From positions 93,678,650-93,742,649 of the forward strand of contig BTPG01000006.1 of NCBI GenBank assembly GCA_036245525.1: a stretch of 64,000 nucleotides of DNA. Direction: 5' to 3'. The DNA comes from Semisulcospira habei. Taxonomy: Eukaryota > Mollusca > Gastropoda > Semisulcospiridae. Under the pieces are notes generated by a model. That model saw only the letters and a list, made by a program, of their open reading frames with translations. It was not told the origin of the DNA and searched no databases. Shown here piece by piece: positions 36,101 to 50,600 of the stretch (position 1 is the first letter of the stretch; each line of letters starts with the position of its first letter). A program made the position numbers and the translations under genes.

Positions 36101-38614
36101 TGACAATGCCTGCCTAGTGATACTGGAAGCTGGCTTTCTCAGACTGTGACCAATCCATCCCCATCTTCTTCACCCAATTTCATTCTCTGCTGTTATCTGC
36201 TCTGTTCTCTCCCAGAGTCTGACGTTGCTGATCTTCTCTGACCAGTGGATTCTGACAAGCGCGTGGTTATTTCCCGCAATGTAAAAGGAATGGATCTTAA
36301 TCAATTCCGCACGTCCGTGTGTGCTGCCGCTGCAGAGTTAGATTCCTCACCAGACACAGTTTTACTGGAGGACTACAACAGGTCGCTGCAGCATATCCTG
36401 GACACACACGCTCCTCTTACAGCCAGACGCGTCACTGACCGCCCCTCAGCTCCTTGGATGACAGGCAAGGTCAAGGACACTAAGAGAGAGCTCCGCCAGT
36501 TTGAGCGGTGTTGGCGGTCTAGCAAGTTGACCATTCACCGACAGTTGTTTGTGCAGAAGCGCAATTGCCTAAAATCCCTCCAGCGCAACGCCAAGCGTCA
36601 GCACTTCTGTTCCCGCTTGCAGGCCTGCTCTAGCACCAAAACCTTGTTCAGTGTGTCTGATGAACTCCTTGGGGTACGCAAGGACATTTCCCTACCCTCC
36701 ACCGTACCAGCTTCGGATCTCGCAGACGCTTTCTGTCAGTTCTTTGACAAAAAGATTGAGGACATCCGGCGTGAACTGGATGTTTCTGACGATACTCCTG
36801 AGATCACCAGCTATCACGGTCCACAACTTGCAGAATTTCAGCCTGTGTCTGAGGACTTTGTTCGTGACATTATTGCACATGCTCCTCTCAAGTGTTGCTC
36901 TCTGGATCCTCTTCCAGCTAGCCTCTTCAAATCATGTAAAGCTGACCTGATTCCAGTCATCACCAGAATCATGAATGTGTCACTACAGACTGGTGTAGTG
37001 CCTGAATATTTCAAACAAGCAGTTGTGACACCTTTGCTGAAGAAACCTGGTCTCAACAAAGAATGTTTTAATAACTATCGGCCCATCTCCAATCTCCCTT
37101 TCTTATCAAAGCTATTAGAACGCATTGTTCTGTCTCAGCTCCAAAACCATCTCATTTCCAACAACCTCCTAGAAACGTTTCAGTCAGCTTACAGAAAACA
37201 GCACAGTACAGAAACTGCTCTCCTGCATGTTACAAACAGCCTTCTGTGCAATGCTGACAACAAGCTGGTTTCCATTCTTTGCCTCCTTGACCTCTCGGCG
37301 GCATTTGATACGATTGACCATACTGTACTCCTAGAGAGACTTAACACAGCCTATGGCATCTCTGGCAAAACACTTAGCTGGTTTTCCTCGTATCTGCGTG
37401 GGCGTACTCAGAAGGTTGTTGTCAATCAATCAGAGTCGCAGCCCCTCATGCTGAGATTTGGTGTCCCCCAAGGATCCGTCCTTGGGCCCGTCCTTTTCAG
37501 CCTTTACACCCAGTCCCTGTCTGACATCATCACCCGACATGCCTGTGATTTTCACAAGTATGCCGACGACACCCAGCTCCACAAAGGTGCTTCTCCATCT
37601 AATTTTCCTGCTCTTGTGAAAGAGATTGAACTTTGTATTTCCTCTGTGAAAAAATGGATGCTGTGCAACAAACTGAAGCTGAACGACGGCAAGACTGAAT
37701 CACTTTGCGCTGGTTCTGACCACTCCCTTAGTCAGGTCCCACCAGGGGCCTCCCTCGTGGTTGGCGACAGTGAAATAACCTTTAGCCAGTCTGTACGTAA
37801 TCTGGGAGTTCAGTTCGACTGCAGTATGTCCATGCACCATCACATTACTAATGTGTGCAGGACGGCGAACTTCCAGCTGCGAAGAATCAGCTCCATTAGA
37901 CCATTCATCACCTGGTCCGCTACTGTTCAACTTATTTGCTCTCTTGTCCTTAGCTGCTTAGACTATTGTAACTCCCTCCTGGCAGGTGTCCCCCAGAAAG
38001 AACTCTCTCGTCTGCAGACAGTCCTCAACAATGCTGCCAGACTTGCTTTTGGCAAATCTAAAATGGACCATGTAACCCCCCTACTTCAGGAATTGCACTG
38101 GCTACCCATTCAGTTTAGAGTCGAGTACAAGATTGCGGTCCTGGCTTTTCGCTGCTTTGATGGATCCCTACCGCCATACCTCTCATCCCTCCTCAACATC
38201 TATCAGCCCTCCCGTTCCCTTCGTTCCTGCTCTGAGAAGCGTTTCCGTGTCCCCAGCTTTTCCTCTAAGTGGTTTGGCTGCCGGACATTCCAGTATCAAG
38301 CCCCTGTTGTCTGGAACTCACTTCCCCTACACCTCCGGAATGCTGAAAACATTGACGTCTTTAAGACCCAACTTAAAACCTACTTCTTTCAGCTTGCGTA
38401 CCATTAATCCACAGCTTGTGTGTGCGTGTGTGTGATGATGGTTTGGTCTGCATACATATGGTTTTGTTATGTGTGTTTTAGTTGTATGTGCGTGCGTAGA
38501 TTAGAAGTGCATAGATTAGACTTTTTTAAAGGTAGTGAGATTCTGCATATATACATTTTTTGTAACACGCTTAGAGCCTACTGCTCCTGGGGATTCAGCG
38601 CGATATAAATGCTC

Positions 38615-38650
<36 letters not shown>

Positions 38651-41600
38651 TTCAAAATTCTTCTAAGGCAACTGTTTATGAAGATCTGTACTCTGTTGAC
38701 TGTGGTTTTTGTCAATCTCCAAGTCTCTGCTCCATATAGGAGAACTGCTTTTACGTTGGAGTTGAAAATCTGGACTTTGGTGTGTTGTGACAGCTCTCTG
38801 GAACTACACACTTTTTTCAACTGGAGAAAGGCTGCTTTGGCTTTACCGATTCATGCTCTGACATCTGCATCAGTGCCGCCTTTTTTGTCTATGATGCTCC
38901 CGAGATAGGTGAAGAACTCCACCTCGTCCAACAGGGTGCCAGCAAGCAAGACTGGTTCTTCCCTGGTTGCGTTCAGCCTCATTGTCTTTGTTTTCTGTTT
39001 GTGGATGGTGAGGCCCACTTGGGACGAGATGTCAGCAAGCCTCGTGGTCTTGTCCTGCATTTGTTGATGAGTGTGGGACAGTAAAGCCAAGTCGTCTGCA
39101 AAATTGAGGTTGTCAAGCTGTGTCCACAGTGTCCACTGTATTCCACTTCGTCTGTGCTCTGTGGTCCTCTTCATGACCCAGTCTATGGCCAGTAGGAAGA
39201 GGAACGGAGACAGCAAACACCCCTGCCTGACACCGGTTCTGACCTGGAGCTCCCTGGTGAACTGCCCTTCGTGGATCACGCGACATGTCATGCCATCGTA
39301 GCTGCTCTTGATCAGGCGGACGAGCTTTGTGGGTACACCCTAGTGTTGTAGGAGTTTCCACAGAGTCTCTTGGTCCACGCTGTCAAATGCTTTCTCGTAA
39401 TCCACAAAGTTGACGTACAACGGGGGACTCCACTCCAGAGACTGTTCCACGATGATGCGAAGAGTGGCGATCTGGTCTGTACATGATCGGTTTTTCCTGA
39501 ATCCTGCTTGCTGGTCTCTCAGCTGGGGGTCAACGGAGCTCTTCATTCTCTCCAGGATGATCCTGTTGAAGACCTTTCCTGGTACTGACAGCAAGGTGAT
39601 ACCTCTGTAGTTGGAACACTTGCTGAGGTCGCCTTTCTTGGGAAGCTTGATTAGGTACCCCTCCTTTCATTCAGCCGGCATCACCTCCTCTTCCCAGATC
39701 TTTCCAAACAGTGGGTACAGCATCTCTACTGTTGTCTCTATGTCTGTTTTCAGAGACTCCGCTGGGATGCCATCTGGCCCTGCTGCTTTGCTGTTCTTCA
39801 AAAATGCCACTGCTCTTCTGATCTCTTCCCAGCTGGGTCTGTCACAGCTGATGGGTAGGTCGGTCTCTGCTGGCTGGATGTCTGGGGGGTCGGGTGGGCT
39901 GGGTCTGTTCAGTAACTCTTCAAAATACTCGGCCCATCTGTCGAGTTGGTCTGCTCTGTCTGCAATAGGCTTGCCTTCTTTGTCTTTTACTGGTCTTTCT
40001 GTATGGCCATACTTGCTCGACAATCTTCTGGTAATGTCGTAGAGCTGTTTCATGTTCCCGCTGCCTGCTGCCTTTTCTGCCTCTGCTGCCAGGCTGTCTG
40101 TGTAGGCCCTCTTGTCTGCCCTGATACTCCTCTTCACCTCGCGGTTGGCTTCCGAGTATTCCTACTGTGCCCTTGCTTTGGCTGCTTTCGTGCGACTGTT
40201 GTTGACAACTGCTTTCTTCTGCTTCCTCACTTCTATCTTCTTCAAGGTCTGTGCCGACAGCCAGTCCTTGTGATGGTGTTTCCTGAACCCTACAGTGTCT
40301 TTGCAGGTTGAGTTCAGTGCCTCTCTAACTGCCTTCCACTGCTGCTCTGTGGTGACTGCCTCCTCTTCATTTACTAGCTCCTGTAGCGCTTGAAACCAGT
40401 TGGACAGCACCAGTTTGAACTCTTCTCTCACTCCAGTCTCTCTCAGGAGGCCTACATTATAGCGCTGTCTTCTTGTTGTCTCTGTGCGGCTTTTTTTTAA
40501 CTTGAGCTTTATTCTTAAGGTAAGCAGATGGTGGTCTGAGGCGACATCTGTTCCCCTCCTCACTCGAACATCTTGAAGGGATCTTCTAAATTTCTTGCTA
40601 ATGCAGATATGGACTATTTGGTTCTCTGTAGTATGGTCAGGTGAGACCCAAGTTACTTTGTGTATTTTTCTGTGTGGGAAGATGCTGCCTCCAATGACAA
40701 GTCTGTTTAGAGCACAAAAGTCTACGAACCTCTCCCCTTTCTCACTCATCTCCCCTAGTCCCTGTCTCCCCATCACCTCTTCGTATCCGGTGTTGTCCTC
40801 CCCTATTTTGACATTAAAATCGCCCATGACGATGGTGATGTCTTGCTCCGCACATTTGTCCACATCACTCTGGAGTCGGTCATAGAACTTTTGTTTCTCT
40901 TCCTCGTCACTGTCATTAGTGGGCGCATAACACTGGATGACGTTCAGCTTGATCTTTTTCTTGGTTCTAAAGGCTGATGTGATAATTCTTGGCCCAAGAG
41001 GTTCCCAGCCCATCAGCGCTCTCTGTGCCACTGGTGTCAGCATGAATGCTACTCCTTCTGTATGGGGGGCATTCTCCTCTTCATGACCTGAATACAGAAT
41101 CATCTCCCCACTTAACAGCTTTTTCTGGCCAGACTGCGTCCATTTGGCTTCACCGATACCTAGCAGGGAAAGGTTGTACTTTTGCATTTCCGCTGCTCTC
41201 TGGGCGGCCTTGCCGCTTTGGTACATGGTCTTGACATTCCATGTGCCCATGGTTGTGTCCCTGGATAGAGAGAGGCGGCTCGGTCCTGTGGCTTCCGAAG
41301 ACTTCCGGTTTTTACCACAGGACGTCATAAATCTTCTGGTAGAAGAACCTTTCTCCTCCAGGAAAGGAATTGCTGTTTGTCTTTTTGTCGGCGTTTTTGT
41401 AGCTATTTCCTTATTTGCAGGGTGGGGAAGCTACCCCTACGCCCAACCCCCTTACTAGGAGGACCAGGAGTTTTCTGTCGGGGTCACCTTCCCTTAGACC
41501 ATGTTGGTTCACAGCACCTTATTTCATTCGGTGCACCCCTCTCGCGAGGGACCCCCTATCCACCACCCAGGGGACGCGCCTCAACGCCATATGGTCCCAG

Positions 41601-44600
41601 CGCGAGGGGGTGTCTTTATTGATAGTATTTTATTGTGTATGGTCTTTGCTGTCTACTTGATTTAACGTATACATTTACCTTGTAGTAAGCCATTTAATCC
41701 CAAGGCTGCATTTCTCAAATTTAGGAAGTGCAACTATGTACCAGTTGCAGGAGATGGATCGACTATGAGAATTTAATGGTGGTACCAGATTAGCTTAGCG
41801 CCCATCAGGTGCCAAGCAGATGTGGCACTACCCTTGAATTGCAGTGGTCAATCCATCTCCTGCTGTAATGTGTTGGGGTTAAATGGGTTAAGTATATTTT
41901 ATTGTTAGCTGTGTGCTGTCTCTGACTTTCTCTGCTGTCTATGATTTTGGACCATATTGCTGAAAGCAGTAGGCTCCAAAATCATGTAACACCAAGCATT
42001 TCCAAAAGGTACCATTAACCTTTGCCTTATGATGATGCCTGCAGAAATAATTGTGACAAAAAAGTGTTACCGACAGTCAAAGTGCAAATAGTTTTAGTTG
42101 AACTGAGGTTGTCTTTAACCCATTTAGCCCTGAGCCCTACAGCAGAAGATTGATTGATCGTGATAATTCAAGGGTAGTGCCAGATTAGCTTGGCGCCTGG
42201 AGGCGCCAAGCTAATCTGGCACTACCCTTGAATTATCACGGTCAATCCATCTCCTGCAACTGGTACATAGTCATTAGGCAACACCCCCAAAATTTGAGAA
42301 ATGGGACCTTGGGGCTAAAAGGGCTATGTGGATGTAACATGACATTTGTTGCACCATTGTACTATACATAGTGATGTTCTTGTAATGGCTTACCAGCTCA
42401 GTTTCATGAACTGCCCGAAGAGTGAGTGCTTCTTTGGCCAACTACAGCTGATCTTGGCCTGAACTTTTGTGTGGGCCAACTGCGGGCCTGATGATATTTT
42501 GCTTATTGGATAAATTATTTGTGTGTTGTCTGCTGTGGCACCAGGTGGATGTGGAACTGGCCAAGCAGCAAGCGAACAAGCCCGAGGAGGATGATTTAGA
42601 ACTACGCAAGAAATTATGGCTACGCATTGGTTAGTGGCGTTTAGTGATTTTGTTTAGCGAGGTCATGCTTTTTAGATTTATGTGCATGTTTTTGGGTGTG
42701 ATGTAAGGTAAACTGACACGGGTGACAGTCTTCAGTCGCTGAGTCTGATTTACGGTGTGTGTTTTTTTTTAAATTCCAGAATCAGAGCAGTCCTTCAGCC
42801 AACCTGTTTGGTCTGCAAGAGGCATACATTCTCATGAGCCTCTGCGGATGCAGGGGCTCATGAGAATTTATGTCTCTTGCTGGCCATGGATGATGGGGGC
42901 ATATCTAGTCCATGAACCTTTATTAGTCGTTTCAAGTTTTTCGTACTGTCACCCATTTAACCCTGATCATTCGGAATACACCAGTGTGTGAAGTAAGTGT
43001 GACTAAAATAGTTCAAGGGTGGTGCCAGAATAGCTTGGCGCCTCTAGGTGCCAAGCTATCTGGCATCCCCCTTGAACTTAAGCCATTGGTCTATATCCTT
43101 ATCTGTAAGTACTACAATGTAGCTTGCATATGGCAGTGTACAAATTCCAAGCTTTTAGGCTCAGTATGATATGGGTTAAATAGTAGTTAAGGGTAGGTTC
43201 TTGCATAGAGGATCACACAGTTCTCTTGCTTCCCAGCGCTGATTCCTACCTTGGATACAAGTGCTACCTGCTGCACAAAGGATACTGGCCTGAAGTTGGC
43301 CACAGTGGGCCTGTGCGCAACTGTGTGCGGGCCCACTGCGGTCAACGTTGGTTTTATGACCTTTTGCGCACTGGGTAGACATCATCCTCTCACCTCCCTT
43401 GCGCAGGCAGCCACCAGCACACTGACTGCATGCACAAGAAGTTTACCTTGCAACAATGACCATGTAATCCATCGTTCACAATTGAAACAAGTGAGAAAAT
43501 AATTTTCGTTAATGTGCCTTTGAAAGCTCGTCATGTTGTGGAGGAGGAAAAGGACGTGAAGAGGGCCATGGAGTTCCTACACGAGTGTGACCTTCTCAAG
43601 ATTGAGGACATTCTGCCCTTCTTTCCTGACTTCTTCACCATTGACCATTTCAAGGTAACACTTCCATTACAATTAACCCCTGTACTGCCAGTGGACGCAA
43701 AATTGAATTACCATTATGCATAAATCTGAAGACACAATTCAGCATCATTTGTGTTTGTTATGCCTTGTCGTCACATCTAAGGAACTTTAACAGCAGTCTG
43801 GACACGCAGCAAAAGCACACACGTAATCGCGCTTATTTATTCTGTGCAGCTGTTAGCATGTCAGTCTATTTTTAGCTGTTTCTCGCACTGATAGCGTTGT
43901 ATTTCTAGAACGGAGTGGAGTCATTGTTACTTGATATAAAAACGATGTGTGCTGAAGCGGATTCTCCTTTGTCTAAATGAACCATAACTAGACCTGTGTG
44001 TAGTGTTTCATAACTATCTGTAACAGAAGTGTATCTTTGAACAGTTAAGGCGGTAGTGGGCCTTCAAATGCAGAGCAAATTCAACACTGAATAATCCTGC
44101 CAATCATAGGAACACAGGTATGAGTCTGGTCAGCAAGAGGCGAAGAACCTCATGTGCCCCCGCATCTGCGGGGGCACATGAGGTTCTTCGCCTCTTGCAG
44201 TTGGGTTGTGTTCGCATTTTTCCCATTGCTGAATGGATTATATAGGAACTCTCCTCGCTGACATTTTGCATCAGTGGAAGTGTACGAGATGTGAAATAGG
44301 AGTTTGGGATAAATCAGGATCGTGTTACAGAAAGTAAGTACCATATTGCCCGTTGAAATTGCAAGCTTGATCTGCATGATCGCTGTGGCATGTATTGTCC
44401 CCATAGTAATTGTACCGTTACAACTGGGATGAATACCTGAAACTTGGGATGTAAATGAGGCAGCTCACTGCTAACAAGAGGCATATATTCTCATGAGCCT
44501 CTGTGGCCGCAGGGGCTCATGAGAATATATGCCTCTTGTTAGCAATGAGCTATATATATTCTCATGAGCCTCTGCGGCCGCAGGGGACCATGAGAATATA

Positions 44601-47600
44601 ATTATGCTTGTTAGCAATGAGCAATATATATTCTCATGAGCCTCTGCACCTGCAGGGGACCATGAGAATATATGCCTCTTGTTAGCAATGAGCAATATAT
44701 ATTCTCATGAGCCTCTGTGGCCGCAGGGGCTCATGAGAATATAGCCTCTTTTTAGCAATGAGCTATATATATTCTCATGAGGCTCCGCGGCCGCAGGGGC
44801 TCATGAAAATATATGCCTCTTGCAGATGGAGCAGGTTGGCTTAATCCACCTAATTTGTTAACTTTGTGAATTTTTGGACCTACTGCTGGTTTAGTCATGT
44901 CCTCTAGCACCATCACATGATTGTGTTCGACAGGACGCCATCATCTCGTCATTGCAAGAGTACAACCAGCACATTGATTCCCTGAAGGAGGAGATGGAAG
45001 AGGCCACACAAAGTGCAGAAGAAATACGCAGAGAAATTCAGAGCTTCCGAAACAAGTATGTTTACTGAGATAGGTCTGCTGCTATAGGGGTGATGAAAGC
45101 TTAACCCTTTTAGCCCCACTGGTGCATTTCCCGAATGTTGAAAGTGTTACTTAACAACTATGTAACAGTTGCAGGAGGTAGATTGACCATAATAATTCAA
45201 GGGTAGTGCCAGATCAAGCTAATCTGGCACTACCCTTGAATTATCATGGTCAATCAATCTCCTGATGTAGGGACTCGGGGCTAAAAGGGTTAAAAAGTTA
45301 TGGCATCCAGGCAGCCTACCAAAGATACCAAATTTAGTGTCCGGAGACAAAATTGTCACCCATCAAATGAAATGCTGCTGACGTGTGATGTCCACGTGCA
45401 GTTTCATTTATTCGCTAGGAACCATTCAGTCATAAAAGGAACAAAAATTATACACAGCAGGCAAGCGTGTACGCAGATATGAAGATTGATTGACTTCATG
45501 GAGTAAAGTATGCTCTTTGGACAAATAGTTTTTCTGAGTCCCAGATATTGAGGTTGCCAGCTGGTCTATCATTCGTGGAGTTTCAAGTCGCATAAAGCTT
45601 GTTAACCCTTTAAGCCCCAAGGTCCCATTTCTCAAATTTTTGGGAGGTGTTGCGTAATGACTATGTACCAGTTGCAGGGGATGGATTGACCATGATAATT
45701 CAAGGGTAGTGCCAGATTAGCTTGGCACCTTCAGGCGCCAAGCTAATCTGGCACTACCCTTGAATTATCATGGTCAATCCATCTCCTACTGTAGAGACCC
45801 GGGGCTGAATGGCTTAAAGTCAACACGAGTGATCCTTTTCGTCACCTTGCTGGTCTGCGATTTAGGATCGTATGGACCAGGGCGGCAAGGTTTAAAATCA
45901 CGCATAATTAGTGCCGTGCAAAAAGGCATTCTTACTGTTAGTTGTTGATTTGTCTTCTTTTACAATGTGTCATGCTGCCCTGTGGAGGCAACAGACAGTA
46001 AGTCCATTTTGAGAAAAGCAAGGTTTTCAATCGTATTGCAATACAAAAAATTAAACCTTTGGCTGTTGGTAGTGACTCCTGCAGGAATCATCGTGATGAA
46101 AACTGCGACTGACAGCTAAAAGGTTAACTTTTCACAAAAATGGACATACCGTCTTCTGCCCTCACAGGCCAGGAATGGGTTTTTCTACTAGTGAAATCTC
46201 GTTGGTGCGAATGATTTCTTGTGTTCTCTGCCTACCTGGCACCGGCCTCCACGTGGCGTGGGTGGGTAGTCCGCTCAGTCCCTGACTGAGTGGGCTAGCA
46301 GACAGATGCCATCTTTGTCCAGGATTAGGACTTGATGTCAGCAGATATGTTGTTCAGTCTTTTTAACTGGTCCGGTTTTTGAGGAGCTGTACTAACCCAG
46401 GTCGTACCATGTTGGATTGGTCCTCACCTCAGGCGTCAGCCGCTTGGCCTCGCTTTCTCATTATCCACAGCAAAGTCAAAGAGAAGCCTGTTTCCAAGCT
46501 GCACCCTTTCCTGGTAGGGGAGACCCTCAGGAGCCGTGTTGGCAGGCCTGAGGCCCAGCGCCTCAGGTCTGGTGACTTGCTGGTAGAGTGCCGCACCCGG
46601 GCACACTCCAATGGGCTACTGAGGCTCTCCTCCATCGGAGACACTCCAGTGGAGGTCACTCCCCACAAAACAATGAATTCCTCTAGAGGAGTGATTAAAG
46701 ATCAAGCATTGGCCGAACTATCTGAAGATGAACTTGTACGGAACCTTAAGTCACAGGGGGTGACCTACGTCAGGCGCTTCATTTCCAAACGAGGTGGTAG
46801 GGAGATCCGTCTCCCTACCATCATCCTGACGTTTGGCACCCCCACAGCTCCTACTACCATCTGGGGAGGTTACTACTCCTAAAAGTGAAAAAGTACGTCC
46901 CTCTCCCCCTCCGGTGCTTTAAGTGCCAAAAATATGGCCATGGGCAGAAGACATGCCGCCAGGCAGAGGCTCTATGCGCCCGCTGCACTAAGCCCGGACA
47001 CTCTGCTGAGTCCTGCACAGCCATCCCCCTGTGTGTGAATTGCCAGGGGGCGCATATGGCTTCGGACAAGAAGTGCCCTCGTTGGATCTCCGAGTGCAGG
47101 ATTCAGCAGGTGCGTGTGGAGAAGGGGCTGTCCTTTGCGGACGCCAAAAAACTGGTTGATGGCCCTGGTGCAGCTGAGGCTGCGCCAAACTCAAATAACA
47201 ACTTTGTGTATACTTTCAGTGCTGCAGTGGCAGGCAAGCGCCCCACCAAAGACTTCTCTTGTCAAACCCCAACTTCTTGGTTGGGGGCGGAGCCTCGGAT
47301 CCTCTCGCCCCTGGAGAGTAACCCTCCTCCGGTGGTGACGAGGAGCCAGGGAACGCAGAGGGCGGACGCTACCGGTCCGGTGGCACCACCTTCTGCTGCT
47401 CCTAAGCCTCATCCCCCACCCAAACCTGCTAGTTTGTCAACACCAAAGGTTTCTGGCTCTGGTCAGCCTTCTAAGGCCGCTAACTCTAGCGGCAGGACCG
47501 CTGCCCAGGACCAGAAGTCTAAAAAATCTATGGGACCGCCGTGCGCACGGGCCCAGAAGGGGAACACTGATGTCCCCCTTCAAAACAAATATGCTGCATT

Positions 47601-50600
47601 GGAGGAGCAGATGGAGGGAGTGGAAGTTGCCGATGCTGCGGCAGCTCCACCCCCTTCATCTCCGAAGAACCAGAGGAGGCCCGGGAGCCGGCCCCCCTCT
47701 GTTTCTCCGACTCCTTCCAAGGCAAAGGAAAAAGGGGGGAAAAACTCCGCACCCCCAGATAAGACATAATCATGGACTCTCTGCTTCAGTGGAATTGTCG
47801 TGGTTTTCAAGCTAACTTTGAGGAATTGCGTCTTTTAGTCAAGTGCTATAACCCCTCAGTAATATCTCTTCAGGAGACTTACCTGAAGACTTCTGACCCT
47901 GTGTCCTTTAATGGTTTTAACGCTTTACATAAAGGCTCTGATTCGGAGAGGCGCTCGGGTGGAGTGGCTCTTCTCATTAGTAGCCAAATTTTATGTAGCC
48001 CCGTTAGCATCGACACCTGTCTTCAGGCTGTCGCAGCTCGGGTTACCTTGAAGAAGACCATAACCATATGCAGTATTTACCTGCCACCATCCCTGCGGGT
48101 CTGTAGTAATGATTTTTTTAATTTAGTTGATCAACTGCCCCCTCCCTTTATTCTCATGGGGGATTTTAACAGTCACGCTCACCTTTGGGGTAGTGACCAC
48201 TATGATGGCAGAGGTCAGATGTTAGAAGATGTTTTTTCTCAACTTAACCTATGTGTCTTTAACGATGGTTCACCTACATACTCTAACCCAGGATCAGGAT
48301 CTAGTTCTGTTCTAGACCTCACTGTGTGTGATCCTTCTCTCATGCTGGACTTTGACTGGAAGGTTCACGATGACCTGTGTGGTAGTGACCACTTCCCAGT
48401 AGTCCTGTCATCGGTCAGCTGTGGGGAGGATCCGCCGGTGGGGCGCTGGAATCTTAAGAAAACTAACTGGCCTCTGTTCGCCTCCCTCTGTCAGTCTCGT
48501 ATTACAGAGGAGGTGGTCATGTCATCTGAAGAACCTATTAATTCTTTTACTACTATTTTGTTGGACGTAGCGGGTGAAACCATCCCTAAAACCTCCGCAT
48601 CAGTCCCTCAAAAGCCGAGAGTACCATGGTTCAACGAAGAGGGCCGCAAGGCCCAAATAGCGCGCAAATCTGCTCAGCGACGTGCTTTCCGTAATCCGTC
48701 GCAAGTGAATATTTTAACCTTTAAAAGACAGAGGGCGAAAGCCCGTTACATTTTTAAACGTGAACGCCGTGCTTCCTGGAGACGCTTCGTCTCATCTTTA
48801 ACTTCTCGGACTCCGTCCCAGAAAGTATGGAAGGCTGTTTGGAGAATTAGGGGCAGAGGTGGCTCGGCTTCTGTCGGCCATCTTAGAGATGGTGCCAGCT
48901 TGGTTACAGATAAAAAAGCTGTGGCCAATTTGCTTGCCTCCACCATTGCCCATAATTCTTCAACAGAGCATTATTCACCTTTCTTCCAGAGAGAGAAGGA
49001 GAAACGAGAGTCTCGTATTCGTGATTTTGAGTCCGATAACTCAGAAGACTATAATGTCCCGTTTACATTATCAGAATTGCAGCAAGCTTTGCAGAAATGT
49101 AATGACTCTGCTGCTGGCCTAGATACCGTCCACTATCAATTCCTAACGCATCTGCCTGAGAGGTCACTCCTTGTACTTCTCAAGGTCTTTAACCATATCT
49201 GGAGAACTGGTCATTTTCCGCCGTCTTGGCGCCAGGCTGTGGTTGTACCGATTCCCAAGCCGGGTAAGGATCCTTCCGACCCAGGCAACTACCGGCCTAT
49301 CGCTTTGACATCATGTTTATGTAAAACTATGGAGCGCCTGGTCAACGCCCGCCTGGTGTGGCATCTTGAGTCACAGGGTCTCCTCACAGACCTCCAGTGT
49401 GGTTTCCGGCGCTTCCGTAGTACAACTGACCATTTAGTCCGCTTTGAATCATTTATTCGAGATTCTTTTGTCAACAAGCAGCATGTCTATGCAATTTTCT
49501 TCGATCTTGAGAAGGCGTATGACACTACCTGAAAGTATGGCATAATGTCTGACTTGTTGGACATGGGTTTTAAAGGGCACCTGCCCGTTTTTATTCACAA
49601 TTTTTTGACTAACCGGTCGTTCCATGTCCGTGTGGGCTCCACCCTCTCCGACTCCTTTGAACAGGAGATGGGTGTCCCACAGGGCAGCATTCTATCTCAT
49701 GTTTTATTTAGTATTAAAATTAATAACATTGTAAAGGCCGTCAAGGATGATTCTGAATGCTCTTTGTTTGTTGACGACTTTGCTTTGTGCGCACGTGGTC
49801 GAGGACTTGCGTCCCTTAGGAGGCGCTTGCAGCTGTGCGTTGATCGCATCCAGCGGTGGGTGTCTCTCAATGGATTCAAGTTCTCGCCCTCCAAGACTGT
49901 TTGTGTGCATTTTACTAACCAGATGAAATTTTTTCCAGAACCTAGCCTGAGCATTGCTGGAGTGCCAATTAAGGTGGCCGAGGAGGCAAAGTTTCTGGGG
50001 GTCATTTTTGACAAAAGACTTACCTTCCGCAACCATATTAATTACCTTAGAACCTCTTGTCAGAAGGCTCTCGACATTCTTCGTGTCGTCGGTCGTACTG
50101 ACTGGGGTGCGGACCGTACTGTCTTACTTCGTCTGTACCGGGCCCTTGTTCGGTCCAAACTGGATTACGGCTCTGTGGTGTATGGCTCAGCTTCCAAGTC
50201 TGTGCTACAGCGTCTGAACACAATTCACCATCAAGGTCTGCGGATATGTCTTGGGGCCTTCAGGACGTCTCTAGTTCCTAGTCTGTATGCCGAGGCAGGG
50301 GAGCCTTCTCTCAAGCTCCGCCGCATCCACCTCATGCTCAGCTACGTTCTGAAACTGAAGGCCCATCCAGACAATCCTGCCTATGATTGTGTTTTTAAAC
50401 CATCGTTTGCAGAGATTTACGATACCCATCCGGGAGCTGTCCGTCCACTTTCTTTCCATGTCCGACCTCATCTGCAGGCGGCCAGATTGGACCTGGACAG
50501 AGTTTCAGAATCCCTGCAACACATCACTCCACCTTGGCTCTTACCAGTTCCTGACATCTTGCTGGACTTGACTGCCCACAAGAAAGACTCTACTCCACCA

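Larger units (their letters stand above)
35912..41608 (-). mobile_element. RTE-type LINE, copy 2, with nested CR1/L2-like LINE
   Basis: Same element as copy 1 (6520-10214), flanked by an exact 12-bp target-site duplication GGTGTCTTTATT (35900-35911, 41609-41620). On the minus strand: leader 41250-41608, endonuclease 40162-41328, linker 39667-40137, RT 38851-39594, C-terminal region split to 38650-38820 and 35918-36250 by the nested LINE, then a (TAAG)n tail. The endonuclease is followed by a TAG replacing a Glu codon (GCACAG-TAG-GAATAC on the minus strand). RT motif A (VDYEKAFDSVD), lost in copy 1, is intact here. Confidence 0.92.
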
